Positions 1 through 7,676 of a DNA stretch of 9,499 nucleotides are shown here, in pieces. The stretch lies in NCBI GenBank assembly GCA_023230665.1, contig JALNWY010000116.1, positions 1 through 9,499 of the forward strand, read 5' to 3'. Under the pieces are notes generated by a model. The model searched no databases. It saw only the letters and a list, made by a program, of their open reading frames with translations, and was not told the origin of the DNA. The DNA is from Deltaproteobacteria bacterium. GTDB lineage: Bacteria; Desulfobacterota; Desulfomonilia; UBA1062. The stretch's first letter is position 1; every line of letters begins with the position of its first letter. The position numbers and the translations under genes are program-made.

Positions 1-719
1 CCAACGGTGCGCTCGAACGAATGCGACAGCGGCAGGAAAGACAGCAGGGTATGCTCCTCCTTGAAAAGTTCTGGGTCCACCGAGTAGAGCTGGTTGACGT
101 TCGAGATGAAGTTGTCATGGGAAAGCATGACGCCCTTGGGATCGCCCGTGGTGCCCGAGGTGTAGATGATGGTGGCCATGTCTCCGGGCTTGATGCCTCG
201 AATCCTCGCATCGAACTCGGCCCTGCCGTCATAGCCGATGCCGGCCTCCATGACGGCCCTGAGATCCAGGACCCCTTCCACCGGGGATTCCAGGTCGTCG
301 AAGATCACGACCTCTCTGAGCTCCGGAGTTTCGCCTCTTACCTTCAGTACCTTGTCGAGATGCTCTCTCTCCCCGGCAAAGCACATGACCGCATCGGAAT
401 TGATGATGATGTACCGGGCCTCCTGCGCCGAGTTGGTGGCATAGATGGGCACGTTGACCGCCCCTACCGACAGGATGGCCAGGTCCACCACCCACCACTC
501 GTAGCGGTTCGGGGAGAACAGGGCCACCTTATCACCCGGTTTGATCCCCTTGGACAGGAGGTAGCACCCCACCTTCCTGACCATCTCGTCCATTCGCCTC
601 CACGAGATGTCCGTATACACCCCCTGCGCATTCTTGTAGGCCACGCACGCCTGGTCACCCAACTCCTGCACGCGGTTCTGGAATATCGCCCCCACTGATG
701 TCTCACGAAAGCTTCCCAT
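1..719 (-). CDS. Long-chain acyl-CoA synthetase (AMP-forming), N-terminal part, cut by window edge
   Basis: Activates a fatty acid with ATP and CoA through an acyl-adenylate. 239 complete codons are present and the C-terminal part lies outside the window. Translation of the minus strand from 719 is open to the edge. Seen: KPGDKVALFSPN near residue 60, an AILSVGAVNVPIY stretch at about 81-93, the adenylate-forming P-loop YTSGTTGDPKGVMLSH at 186-201, and LLSFLPLSHSFERT at about 225-238. These match the FAA1/COG1022 class of long-chain acyl-CoA ligases (family knowledge). No signal peptide or membrane segment is visible. The ATG at 719 is chosen because AGAGAGGG lies 6 nt upstream; an ATG 5 nt earlier, in another frame, stops after six codons. 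The gene follows the histidine kinase gene on the same strand after a 350-bp spacer and has a candidate promoter of its own. Chain length and exact substrate cannot be read from this part. Confidence 0.93.
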   Translation of the reverse strand, partial: MGSFRETSVGAIFQNRVQELGDQACVAYKNAQGVYTDISWRRMDEMVRKVGCYLLSKGIKPGDKVALFSPNRYEWWVVDLAILSVGAVNVPIYATNSAQEARYIIINSDAVMCFAGEREHLDKVLKVRGETPELREVVIFDDLESPVEGVLDLRAVMEAGIGYDGRAEFDARIRGIKPGDMATIIYTSGTTGDPKGVMLSHDNFISNVNQLYSVDPELFKEEHTLLSFLPLSHSFERTV

Positions 720-798
720 CCATGTCCCTCTCTTTCAAATAGGCTGATATGCTTATTGAAATAAAATTTTTCACCCCTTATCACCCCAAGACCATATC

Positions 799-829
799 TG
801 TGATTATCACAAGTGATTACCAGGTTCAA
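799..829 (-). promoter_or_regulatory. Candidate promoter with operator-like palindrome for the acyl-CoA synthetase gene
   Basis: On the minus strand TTGAAC (824-829) is followed after 15 bp by an extended -10, TGTGATAAT (803-811, hexamer GATAAT at 803-808). The -10 lies inside a perfect inverted repeat, TGTGAT-T-ATCACA (799-811), which overlaps a second one, TCAC-AA-GTGA (807-816). A repressor bound here would cover the -10. The arms resemble the TGTGA/TCACA half-sites of CRP, but the spacing is 3 rather than 6, so a TetR- or GntR-type regulator is as likely. The leader would be roughly 75-80 nt. This is pattern reading only. Confidence 0.4.
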
Positions 830-965
830 TCCAAAGGCAGCAGGTCCATTGTTTTTCTCAAGACAAAGGGGTATACGCCGGGAGTATTTCATTTTAATAT
901 CAGTATATTAAGGTCTTTTTCACCTGAATGTTTTTAAAGCTCTTGAGATAATACGGTAATACAAT

Positions 966-999
966 TTGCATGTGTGTTCAGCTTGCATGTGTGTTCAGC
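966..999. repeat. Perfect 17-bp tandem duplication
   Basis: The unit TTGCATGTGTGTTCAGC occurs twice head to tail without a mismatch (966-982 and 983-999), between the kinase stop codon and the synthetase start. The perfect identity suggests a recent slippage duplication. It lies about 140 bp upstream of the candidate synthetase -35, so a regulatory role is possible but not shown. Confidence 0.9.
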
Positions 1000-1069
1000 C
1001 ACAGACGGGCGGCAGGAAACGCCCGGTGGGCCCGGCGCCTCAGGGGCATAGGGGCCGGAGACGCTCCTG

Positions 1070-3826
1070 CTACCGGTCGAGCTCGGTACGCACTGCAATA
1101 CTCAGCTTCTCGATGAGATAGGGCTTTTTAATGTACGACCCTGCGCCCAGGAGCTGCAGTTCCCGCACCTGCTGGGTCTCAGAGTAGCCGCTTGCGATGA
1201 TGGCCTTCTGGCCCGGGTGATATCGGAGAATCCGCCGGTATGTCTCCAGGCCGTCGATCCCGGGATCCATGATCATGTCGAGGATCACGAGGTCTGCAGA
1301 ATGTCCTTTCATGTATTCCACGGCATCTTCGCCGCTGGCGAACGAATGTACCGAATAACCGAGCCGCGCGAGGATCTGCGTGGCGATATCGCGCTGCACA
1401 TCCATGTCGTCCACCACGACTACGTGCTCGCCCCGGCCCAGATAATCCTGGATATCCTGGGATCCTCGGTCATCCACCTCGGCCCTGGTGGCGGGAAGAT
1501 AGAAGGTGAACGCGGTCCCCTCTCCCTCTGGGCTCTCGCTGGTGATATAGCCCTGGTGGTCCTGAACAGTTCCCAGCACCACGGTCATTTCCAGGCCGGT
1601 ACCGTTTCTGCCCAGGACCTTTCTTGTATAGAACGGCTCGAAGATCCGTTCGCGGTCTTCAGCCGGCATGCCTGACCCGGTGTCGGCGACGCACACGGAT
1701 ACGTACTCTCCTTCCATTACGCTGTCGCAGCCTTTTACCGGCGTATCGAGGTAGGTGTTCCGCGCGGTGACGGTAATGGCGCCCCGGCCCTGAATGGATT
1801 CCGCCGCATTGGCGACGAGGTTGAAGATGGTCTTCGAGAGATGGACCGGAGAGCCCATGACAGGCAGCAGATCGTGATCGAAGGTCACCGATATCTCCAC
1901 CTGGGGATACCGGCTGCGGAGCTTCTTAAGCTCCGGGGATTTCCCGTAGCCGGAAAGGATCGATGCAATGCTCACGGCCTCCCGCGTGGGCACTCCTCTG
2001 CGCGCAAGGGTCAGGAGATCCTGCACGATCGCTGCAGCCTTTTCCCCGGAACGCTGGATGGTGGCGATCGGTTTTCTCAACGGATCGTCTTTCGCGAGGT
2101 CCATGAGCATCAGCTCCGGATAGCTCACCAGACCGCTCAGGATATTGTTGAGATCGTGTGCGACTCCGCCGGCAAGGGTGCCGATGGCCTCCATCTTCCG
2201 GGCCTGCTGGAGCTTGTACTCGAGCTTCTTCCTTTCCTCCTCCGCCTGGACCCTCTGGGTGATATCCCTGCAAATGCCGCGAAAACCCTTTGGTTTGCCC
2301 TCGATGTTTCGGATCAGCGAGATGGATGTCTCCACGTGGACCTTCGATCCGTCCTTCCTGACGAGCTCCCACCGGTATCCCTTGTCGGGCGTATCTGTTC
2401 TGAACACCCGGTTGAACACCCGGTAGATGTCCTTTGCACACTCCTCGTCCGTGTACATCCGGTTGTTCATGCCGACCATCTCCTTGCGGGTGTATCCGAT
2501 CAGCCGGCACATGGAGTCGTTGAAGAATATGAAGTTGCCGGCCAGATCGACCTCGTAATAGCCGTCCTCGATCTCTTCCAGAATCCTCCGGTATTTCTCC
2601 TCGCTCTTCTTGAGCCTGGTTTCCGCACGGATGCGCTCGGTGATGTCGCGCGCCGAGCCGCGCACGCCCACGGCCTTTTTGCCCTCCAAGGCCAGCGCGT
2701 TCCGGTATTCGAGCACCCTTGTCCGCTTTTCGCGGTCATGCACGTTGATATATCCCTCGTCCCCGCCCTTCTCCAAGACTCTTCGGATATAGGCATCAAA
2801 CTCGTGGCGATATTCGGGCACCATGATGTCCCTGATATTGATCCTGCCCTTGTCGTCTTTCGCGTATTCCCACCTCATCATCCCGGCCCTGTTGGTCTGA
2901 TTCAGGTCCAGATAGCCTTCGAGATCGTGGAAGTAGAGATAATCCGACACATTGTCGAACACGTCCCGGAACTTCTTCTCGCTCTCGATCACGGCCTTCT
3001 CGGCAAGGATGCGTTCCGTGACATTGCGGGCCACCCCCAGGGACGCGACCACCCTACCGTCACGGACAATCGGTGAGGCGCTTATCTCTCCGTATTTCCG
3101 CGTGCCGTCCTTGGTGATGAACTCATAGATCGAGCTGTAGGTCGCCTCTCCGGAGAAGACCTTCAGACCGTTGTTTATTATCTCCTGCAGATACTCTGGC
3201 GCCACGATATTCAGATCGGTGAATACTCTGCCCACGATCTCGTCCGGGGCATATCCCAGCGCGCTCTCAACACTGGGAGAAATACTCAGGACCCGGTAAT
3301 CCGGGGCCACGGTGAAGATCACGTCCGAGACCGTGTTGAAATGGAGCCGATACTTCTCCTCGCTCTTTCTCAGGGCTTCCTGGGTCTGTGCGTGCCCGGT
3401 AATGTCGTGGAACGCCGCCAGGGCGTACTCATTGCCCTGGTCTGAAAATGTCTGGAAGCTCACCTCGCAGACCATGCTCCTGCCGTCGCGGTACAGACAT
3501 TTGATCTGCTCCTGAACAGAGCCGGCTCTCCCGCCGGCTTTCTCGGCCAGCTGCCTGAGCCTGTTTCCGTGATCGTTTCCCGCAGCGAAGAGATCCAGGG
3601 TTTTCTTGTGCAGATCTCGGAAACTCCAGCCGAAAAGCCTTTTCACAGCAGTATTGGCGAAAATGATCTTTCCGTTCTCGAGCACCAGGACCGCGGCGGG
3701 GATATGGTGGAGGAAGGCCATGGAGTGATACCCGAACACGCCCTTCATGCGCAGGTGCGCGGGGTAATCGCTGCTCTCCTCAGGCTCTACCCTGCCCGTA
3801 CCGCCCAATTTGAGATCTCCCGTCAT
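1070..3826 (-). CDS. Soluble hybrid sensor histidine kinase: four PAS domains, kinase core, receiver
   Basis: 918 residues. Four PAS/PAC units lie at about 30-150, 155-278, 285-402 and 408-528, each ending in a form of 'DITERxxAE' (such as VTERILAE and ITERIRAE). A short helical linker leads to the HisKA dimerisation helix, with H557 in GGVAHDLNNIL. The ATPase domain has its N-box at 669-677 (NLVANAAES, N673), G1 DTGSGM at 715-720, F-box EPFYTRK, and G2 GTGLEM at 742-747, where Glu746 replaces the usual Gly. The receiver (about 800-918) keeps D806/D807, phospho-acceptor D850, S879 and the lysine before proline, K901. It probably autophosphorylates H557 and passes phosphate to D850. No transmembrane segment or signal peptide is seen, so it should sense a cytosolic cue through the PAS domains; the ligand is unknown. 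No DNA-binding partner is in the window. The start is supported by GAGGGGGG about 7-8 nt before the ATG. The long spacers on both sides suggest a separate transcription unit. Confidence 0.93.
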   Translation of the reverse strand: MTGDLKLGGTGRVEPEESSDYPAHLRMKGVFGYHSMAFLHHIPAAVLVLENGKIIFANTAVKRLFGWSFRDLHKKTLDLFAAGNDHGNRLRQLAEKAGGRAGSVQEQIKCLYRDGRSMVCEVSFQTFSDQGNEYALAAFHDITGHAQTQEALRKSEEKYRLHFNTVSDVIFTVAPDYRVLSISPSVESALGYAPDEIVGRVFTDLNIVAPEYLQEIINNGLKVFSGEATYSSIYEFITKDGTRKYGEISASPIVRDGRVVASLGVARNVTERILAEKAVIESEKKFRDVFDNVSDYLYFHDLEGYLDLNQTNRAGMMRWEYAKDDKGRINIRDIMVPEYRHEFDAYIRRVLEKGGDEGYINVHDREKRTRVLEYRNALALEGKKAVGVRGSARDITERIRAETRLKKSEEKYRRILEEIEDGYYEVDLAGNFIFFNDSMCRLIGYTRKEMVGMNNRMYTDEECAKDIYRVFNRVFRTDTPDKGYRWELVRKDGSKVHVETSISLIRNIEGKPKGFRGICRDITQRVQAEEERKKLEYKLQQARKMEAIGTLAGGVAHDLNNILSGLVSYPELMLMDLAKDDPLRKPIATIQRSGEKAAAIVQDLLTLARRGVPTREAVSIASILSGYGKSPELKKLRSRYPQVEISVTFDHDLLPVMGSPVHLSKTIFNLVANAAESIQGRGAITVTARNTYLDTPVKGCDSVMEGEYVSVCVADTGSGMPAEDRERIFEPFYTRKVLGRNGTGLEMTVVLGTVQDHQGYITSESPEGEGTAFTFYLPATRAEVDDRGSQDIQDYLGRGEHVVVVDDMDVQRDIATQILARLGYSVHSFASGEDAVEYMKGHSADLVILDMIMDPGIDGLETYRRILRYHPGQKAIIASGYSETQQVRELQLLGAGSYIKKPYLIEKLSIAVRTELDR

Positions 3827-4104
3827 AAAAACACCCCCCTCAAAAAAAACACTCTCTCTATTCCAATCGGATCATTTACCGAAAATGAAAAATGGTTATC
3901 GCATTATCCCCTAGCATCTCCGGATACGGGAATCAATATCAAAGTGCGAGAAAAAAAGAGCATGAAGGACTTTTTTAGAAGATATCGGATATCCAGAGGG
4001 TTTCAGCAGGGCTTTCAGGTTCTTTTCAACCAGGGAAGCAGGGATCAAAGGAATGAGCCCCGTCTTTCTGAATGCCTCCGGGAAGCGGATTTGCCAAAGA
4101 GGGC
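3827..4104. promoter_or_regulatory. Spacer upstream of the histidine kinase gene, with a GATATC inverted repeat
   Basis: This 278-bp stretch has no convincing gene. It contains GATATC-G-GATATC (3981-3993), which is both a direct and an inverted repeat with a one-base centre, about 155 bp before the kinase start. On the minus strand a -10-like GATAAT lies at 3903-3908 with no good -35. About 20 bp upstream of it is TTGATATTGATTCC, which matches only the first half of an FNR/CRP-type box but is centred near -40. Together this could be an activator-dependent promoter; the support is weak. Confidence 0.25.
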
Positions 4105-5232
4105 TCAGGAGAGCAGCGACCTTCCCAGCTTTTCCCGGGTGATCCCGGCAACGTTGGCCGCGATACGCAAGGACGAGTCGATATCGTGGGCCAGGGCCTT
4201 GCATGGCTGCCCAGGATCGATCCCGGAGATTCGCACGATCTCGCTGATCCGCTCCTGGACCGTGACAGCGGTCTGCCGCATGAACAGGGTCATGGAGAGA
4301 AGCTCCGGGTGATCGATGCGGTACTGATCCAGAAGGTTCGCGGCCTCGTACGCGAGCACCTCCAGGGAATCGATGGTCGAGACCGTCTCGCCCAGAAGAG
4401 AGGCCGTTCCCCTGTCCGGCTGCTCGCCTCCGGCTCTGAGCGCCTCGGCTATCCGAGAGAGTTGCGCCCTTGCTCCGCCCACAAAGAGGGCCATCATCAT
4501 GGCGTCCTCGATCCGGCGGAAGGCGATCGCCATATCCGGATAGGCGTGCCCCTTCAGTCCCAGGATGTTCTCTTCTCCCACCTCACACCCGTCAAGGACG
4601 ATCCCCCCGTGGGGACAGGGTCTGAGAAAGCCCATGTCCAGAGGCTCTGTTCTCTTGAGCCCCGGCGTGCCGGACGGGACGATGAAGGCGGTGTAGCTTT
4701 TTCTGCCGTCCTGTTCTGATGTGATTGCCAGGACCACATACAGGTCTGCGATGGGCCCGTTGGTCAGGTAGGCCTTCTCGCCAATGATGCGGTAGACACC
4801 CCCCTCTTCCCGGGCGCTGGTGACGAGCCTTGCGGGATGCCCGCCCACACCGGGCTCGGATATGGCCAGACAGGGCGTGCAGACGCCTGTTGCAAGAGAA
4901 GGCAGGTGGGCGATCTTCTGCCTGTCGGCGCCGAACCCGAAGAACACGAACCGGGAGATCAGGACGTGCATGAGCCACGACAGAGCGACACCAAGGTTGT
5001 ATCCGCTCTCCACGAGTGCCTGCCCGGCAACCGCCATGTGAAGCCAGCCCCCTCCCATGCCCCGGTATGCCACGGGCACGCCGATACCGTAGAGGTTCTT
5101 CCGGGCAAGTTCGTTCTGCAGATCTTCAGGAAAGCTCATGCGCTGATGCAGATCGGTGCGCGGGGCCACGTACTCTCCGGCAAAGCGGAGAACCAGTTCT
5201 CTGAGCGAATTCAATTCATCTGTAAGGACCAT
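4105..5232 (-). CDS. Divergent acyl-CoA dehydrogenase-like flavoprotein
   Basis: 375 residues from ATG 5232. Members of this family oxidise acyl-CoA to enoyl-CoA with FAD and pass electrons to ETF. Seen: an N-terminal helical part, the SEPGVGG segment at about 125-131 (TEPxAGS in typical members), YLTNGPIADLYVVLA at about 155-169 (WITNxxxAD), and GGIVLDGCEVGEENILG in the middle beta-domain. The C-terminal GGxGY and YEGT motifs, which carry the catalytic Glu in most members, are absent. Aligned by eye, Glu242 in FRRIEDAMM falls at the helix-G position used as base by isovaleryl-CoA and long-chain acyl-CoA dehydrogenases. Substrate unknown. ATG 5232 is preferred to a GTG at 5268 in the same frame: GGGAG lies 7 nt before the ATG, whereas the AGGAGG near the GTG overlaps it. 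The gene lies 74 bp after the VWA gene and may share its transcript. Confidence 0.85.
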   Translation of the reverse strand: MVLTDELNSLRELVLRFAGEYVAPRTDLHQRMSFPEDLQNELARKNLYGIGVPVAYRGMGGGWLHMAVAGQALVESGYNLGVALSWLMHVLISRFVFFGFGADRQKIAHLPSLATGVCTPCLAISEPGVGGHPARLVTSAREEGGVYRIIGEKAYLTNGPIADLYVVLAITSEQDGRKSYTAFIVPSGTPGLKRTEPLDMGFLRPCPHGGIVLDGCEVGEENILGLKGHAYPDMAIAFRRIEDAMMMALFVGGARAQLSRIAEALRAGGEQPDRGTASLLGETVSTIDSLEVLAYEAANLLDQYRIDHPELLSMTLFMRQTAVTVQERISEIVRISGIDPGQPCKALAHDIDSSLRIAANVAGITREKLGRSLLS

Positions 5233-5306
5233 TTTTAGTCTCCCGGGGTGCTGCGAGAATGCCGGCACCTCCTCTGTGCATGCCGGATCCTAGGGCAATC
5301 GCTGGA

Positions 5307-6689
5307 TTATAAAACAAGTTCCTCCACGAAATCCACAAGCTGGTTGAGGTTTCTGCACTCCCTGAGCTCGTGGCAGTAGGGTTTGTAGGCGAACATCTCG
5401 CTGTCGCCGGTGTTCCATGAGCCCTCTGGCTCGGGGTTGAGCCAGATGAGCCTCCGGCACTTCTCGCGCATTTCCTCCACGATCCGGTCTTCCGGGTGGA
5501 AGTAGTTGGACCGGGCATCGCCGATGATGATGAGTGTTGTTTTCTTGTTGAGCGCATCCATATGCTTATCCCGGAACTGCCGGAAGGTCTCGCCATAGTC
5601 GGTCTGGGCGAGATAGTCGATGTCCGTCTCTTTCAGGACCTTCTCGATCGCGCGGTTGATCTCCTCGTTCTCGAAGATGCCGGTCACTTCGGCCAGGTCC
5701 GAGACGAACACGAAGCTGTGGACCTTGGTGAAGCACTCCTGAAGCGAGTAGAGGATGTTGAGCATGAACCGGGCCGCGGACCACACGGACGAGGAGATGT
5801 CGCACAGGGTTACCACCTTGCCTTTTTTCGGGGGCTTTTTCCTGAACATGATCTCCATGGGCACGCCCAGGTACCGGTCGGCCCTGCGCAGGGTCTTTTT
5901 CACGTCCAGAACACCCCGGCTGCTGGAGGCGTAGCGCCGGGACATGATGTCCTTGAGCTTGCGCACCATGCGGTCGATGACCTCCCGCACCTGCTCGATC
6001 TCCCTGGGCGTGAGCGAGGCAAAGGACCGCTCGCCCAGCTGCCGCACGTACTGCTCGTGCGTGCGCACCTGCTTGAGGCTCTCGTTGTGGGGCCTGGTTT
6101 CCCTCAGCAGCAGCTCGTACGCCCGCTGGAGCTGCGACTCGATGCGCCTGGCGAGACCGCGCCTGGTATCTGCGGCAAAGTGGAAGGGGTTTTCCTCGAG
6201 CACGCGCTCCACCCTGCCCTTGACGCCGTTGAGCTGCACCATGACCTGAAGCCTGCTGGCAAGAGGGCCCAGGTTGAACTTGCGGCCCTGGCTCACGTCG
6301 ACCTCTTCGGTCTGGAGTCTGCGCATGATCTCCAGAAATCCCATGGGGTCTCCCTGGAGAAAATCCAGGATGGCCCGTTGCGCGCGGTTGCCGTTGGCCT
6401 GTTCCTGGAGTATCTGGAGCACTTCCTCCATCCGTTCGGTCATGGAGTCGGGATCGTCCAGGTCGATGTCTTGCCTGAGCTCGTGAAAATAGAGATGGTA
6501 GAGCCGATCGAACCGGGCCTGCTCGCGCCTGCTCTTGGCGAAGTTGGCCCGGAGCACGGCCCGAAAGCCTTCCTCGTCGAGCAGGTCGATGAGCTGGAGC
6601 TGCGAGATGCAGTCAACCGCCTCCGAGGTGGAGATGCGATATCCCGCGGTCCGGCAGCATGCCACGAATCTCAGAACGGCGTTGACCAT
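5307..6689 (-). CDS. CoxE-like von Willebrand factor A domain protein
   Basis: 460 residues. The N-terminal 280 residues are helical and rich in charge; the C-terminal part (about 290-460) is a VWA domain. The metal-ion site is complete: DISSS (D297, S299, S301), T363 in QTDYGET, and D391 in IIIGDARSN. The layout, a long helical region followed by a C-terminal VWA, matches the CoxE/COG3552 family, partners of MoxR AAA+ ATPases. In carboxydotrophs CoxD (MoxR) and CoxE serve maturation of the molybdenum-copper CO dehydrogenase (established knowledge); no such enzyme is in this window, so the client here is unknown. No signal peptide, so cytosolic. It starts 9 bp after the MoxR stop with only a weak Shine-Dalgarno, which suggests translational coupling and a joint complex. 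Confidence 0.9.
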   Translation of the reverse strand: MVNAVLRFVACCRTAGYRISTSEAVDCISQLQLIDLLDEEGFRAVLRANFAKSRREQARFDRLYHLYFHELRQDIDLDDPDSMTERMEEVLQILQEQANGNRAQRAILDFLQGDPMGFLEIMRRLQTEEVDVSQGRKFNLGPLASRLQVMVQLNGVKGRVERVLEENPFHFAADTRRGLARRIESQLQRAYELLLRETRPHNESLKQVRTHEQYVRQLGERSFASLTPREIEQVREVIDRMVRKLKDIMSRRYASSSRGVLDVKKTLRRADRYLGVPMEIMFRKKPPKKGKVVTLCDISSSVWSAARFMLNILYSLQECFTKVHSFVFVSDLAEVTGIFENEEINRAIEKVLKETDIDYLAQTDYGETFRQFRDKHMDALNKKTTLIIIGDARSNYFHPEDRIVEEMREKCRRLIWLNPEPEGSWNTGDSEMFAYKPYCHELRECRNLNQLVDFVEELVL

Positions 6690-6698
6690 GGAAAAAGC

Positions 6699-7607
6699 CT
6701 AGCCCACGATGCCTGCAATGTTCGTCCTGACCGTCTGTGCATCCGCCTTGTACTTGCAGATCATGTTCAGGGTATCCACCAGCACCTCGCTCGTGAGTTC
6801 CTCTGCGGAGAGCGCCATGAGGGAGCGCGCCCAGTCGAGGGTCTCGGATATGCAGGGTTTTTTCTTGAGGTCGAGGTCCCTGATGGCGCGGATCGCATCC
6901 ACGAGCCTGCCGGAGAGGCGCTCGGAGATACCCGGGATCTTGAGCCGCACGATCTTGAGCTCGAGGTCCTTCTCGGGGTAATCGATGTAGATATGGATGC
7001 AGCGGCGCTTCAGGGCATCGCTCATATCCCGGTAGTTATTGGAGGTGAGCACCACAAAGGGGATCTCCACGGCCTTTTTCGTGCCGATCTCCGGGATCGA
7101 GACCTGGAAGTCGCTGAGCAGCTCCAGCAGGAAGGCCTCGAACTCGGGGTCGGACTTGTCGACCTCGTCGATCAGGAGCACGACCGGCTTTTCAGATGTG
7201 ATGGCCTGGAGCAGGGGCCTGGGCTGAATGAACTGCTCGGAGAAAAAGGCGTCCTCCTGGGCGGCGATCTTTTCCACCGCGTCGGACAGGGTTTTTGCCC
7301 CGGTGATCACGTCCTGGATCTTCTCCTTGACCATCTGGGTGTAGAGGAGCTGCTTTGCGTATTCCCACTCGTACAAGGCCTTTGCCTCGTCCAGCCCTTC
7401 ATAGCACTGCAGCCGGATGAGCTGCAAATCCAGGGCCCGGGAAACCGCCTTGGCCAGCTCGGTCTTGCCCACCCCGGCGGGGCCTTCGACCAGGATGGGC
7501 TTGTTCGTGGCTGCTGCGAGGAACACCACGATCGCGATCTCGCGGGAGGTGATGTAATCCGCTTTTTCCAGCTTGTCCTGCACATCTGCTACGCTCGTGA
7601 ACATCAT
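6699..7607 (-). CDS. MoxR-family AAA+ ATPase (CoxD-like)
   Basis: 302 residues from ATG 7607. Motifs in order: Walker A GPAGVGKT (42-49), a CYEGLDEAKALYEW segment (about 68-81) typical of the MoxR clade, Walker B VVLLIDEVDK (D147, E148), sensor 1 TSNN (188-191), arginine finger region ALKRRC (R201/R202), and sensor 2 SETLDWAR (R261). All catalytic parts are present, so it should be an active hexameric ATPase. MoxR proteins act with VWA partners as chaperones that insert cofactors or assemble complexes, and the next gene is such a partner. ATG 7607 is preferred to an in-frame GTG at 7616 because AAGGTG lies about 6 nt upstream of it; a second ATG follows at 7604. First gene of the minus-strand group and divergent from the peptidase gene. 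Confidence 0.93.
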   Translation of the reverse strand: MMFTSVADVQDKLEKADYITSREIAIVVFLAAATNKPILVEGPAGVGKTELAKAVSRALDLQLIRLQCYEGLDEAKALYEWEYAKQLLYTQMVKEKIQDVITGAKTLSDAVEKIAAQEDAFFSEQFIQPRPLLQAITSEKPVVLLIDEVDKSDPEFEAFLLELLSDFQVSIPEIGTKKAVEIPFVVLTSNNYRDMSDALKRRCIHIYIDYPEKDLELKIVRLKIPGISERLSGRLVDAIRAIRDLDLKKKPCISETLDWARSLMALSAEELTSEVLVDTLNMICKYKADAQTVRTNIAGIVG

Positions 7608-7648
7608 GACCTGCACCTTTTTCGTTTTATAAAGTAATATCGCAGGGT

Positions 7649-7676
7649 AGCATATTTTCTATCCCATGAACAGCAA
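7649..7676 (-). promoter_or_regulatory. Candidate promoter for the MoxR-VWA gene group
   Basis: On the minus strand TTGCTG (7671-7676) and TATGCT (7649-7654) are 16 bp apart in an AT-rich spacer, giving a leader of about 35 nt. Each hexamer has only 3-4 matches to the housekeeping sigma consensus, so this is a weak prediction. Confidence 0.3.

Larger units (their letters stand above)
720..1069. other. AT-rich intergenic region upstream of the acyl-CoA synthetase gene
   Basis: About 740-965 is clearly more AT-rich than the genes on either side; about 1000-1069 is GC-rich again. No convincing ORF is present. It holds a candidate promoter with an overlapping palindrome (799-829) and a 17-bp tandem duplication (966-999), described separately. 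The GC-rich part just after the kinase stop codon can form imperfect stems, for example GCGTCTC with GAGGCGC allowing one G-U pair, but no T-run follows, so I do not call a terminator. Confidence 0.6.

Noticed and set aside
21..698. Plus-strand open frame of 225 codons at the left edge
   Set aside because: It mirrors the acyl-CoA synthetase, whose minus-strand frame carries the adenylate-forming P-loop and runs off the window.
1020..1069. GC-rich stems just after the kinase stop codon as a terminator
   Set aside because: The stems are imperfect and no T-run follows on the minus strand.
2401..2424. Perfect 12-bp tandem repeat in the kinase gene
   Set aside because: It encodes an RVFNRVF stretch in the fourth PAS domain, which resembles the normal sequence of that helix in related PAS domains; family constraint explains it.
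1841..3076. Plus-strand open frame of 411 codons inside the kinase gene
   Set aside because: It is antisense to the PAS and HisKA region, which has clear motifs on the minus strand; there are no recognisable domains in this frame.
3911..4204. Minus-strand open frame of 97 codons across the end of the acyl-CoA dehydrogenase-like gene and the spacer
   Set aside because: It begins out of frame inside that gene with no ribosome binding site, and its spacer part lacks the local codon bias.
5233..5268. Upstream GTG start for the acyl-CoA dehydrogenase-like gene
   Set aside because: The AGGAGG there overlaps the GTG and cannot serve it; the ATG at 5232 has a properly spaced GGGAG and the protein similarity begins there.
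5496..7637. Plus-strand open frame of 713 codons covering the VWA and MoxR genes
   Set aside because: It is antisense to two genes with complete, well-ordered family motifs. Its composition (rich in Leu, Asp, His, Gly, Val) is that of the mirror of GC-rich coding DNA. Long shadows of this kind are common at this GC content.
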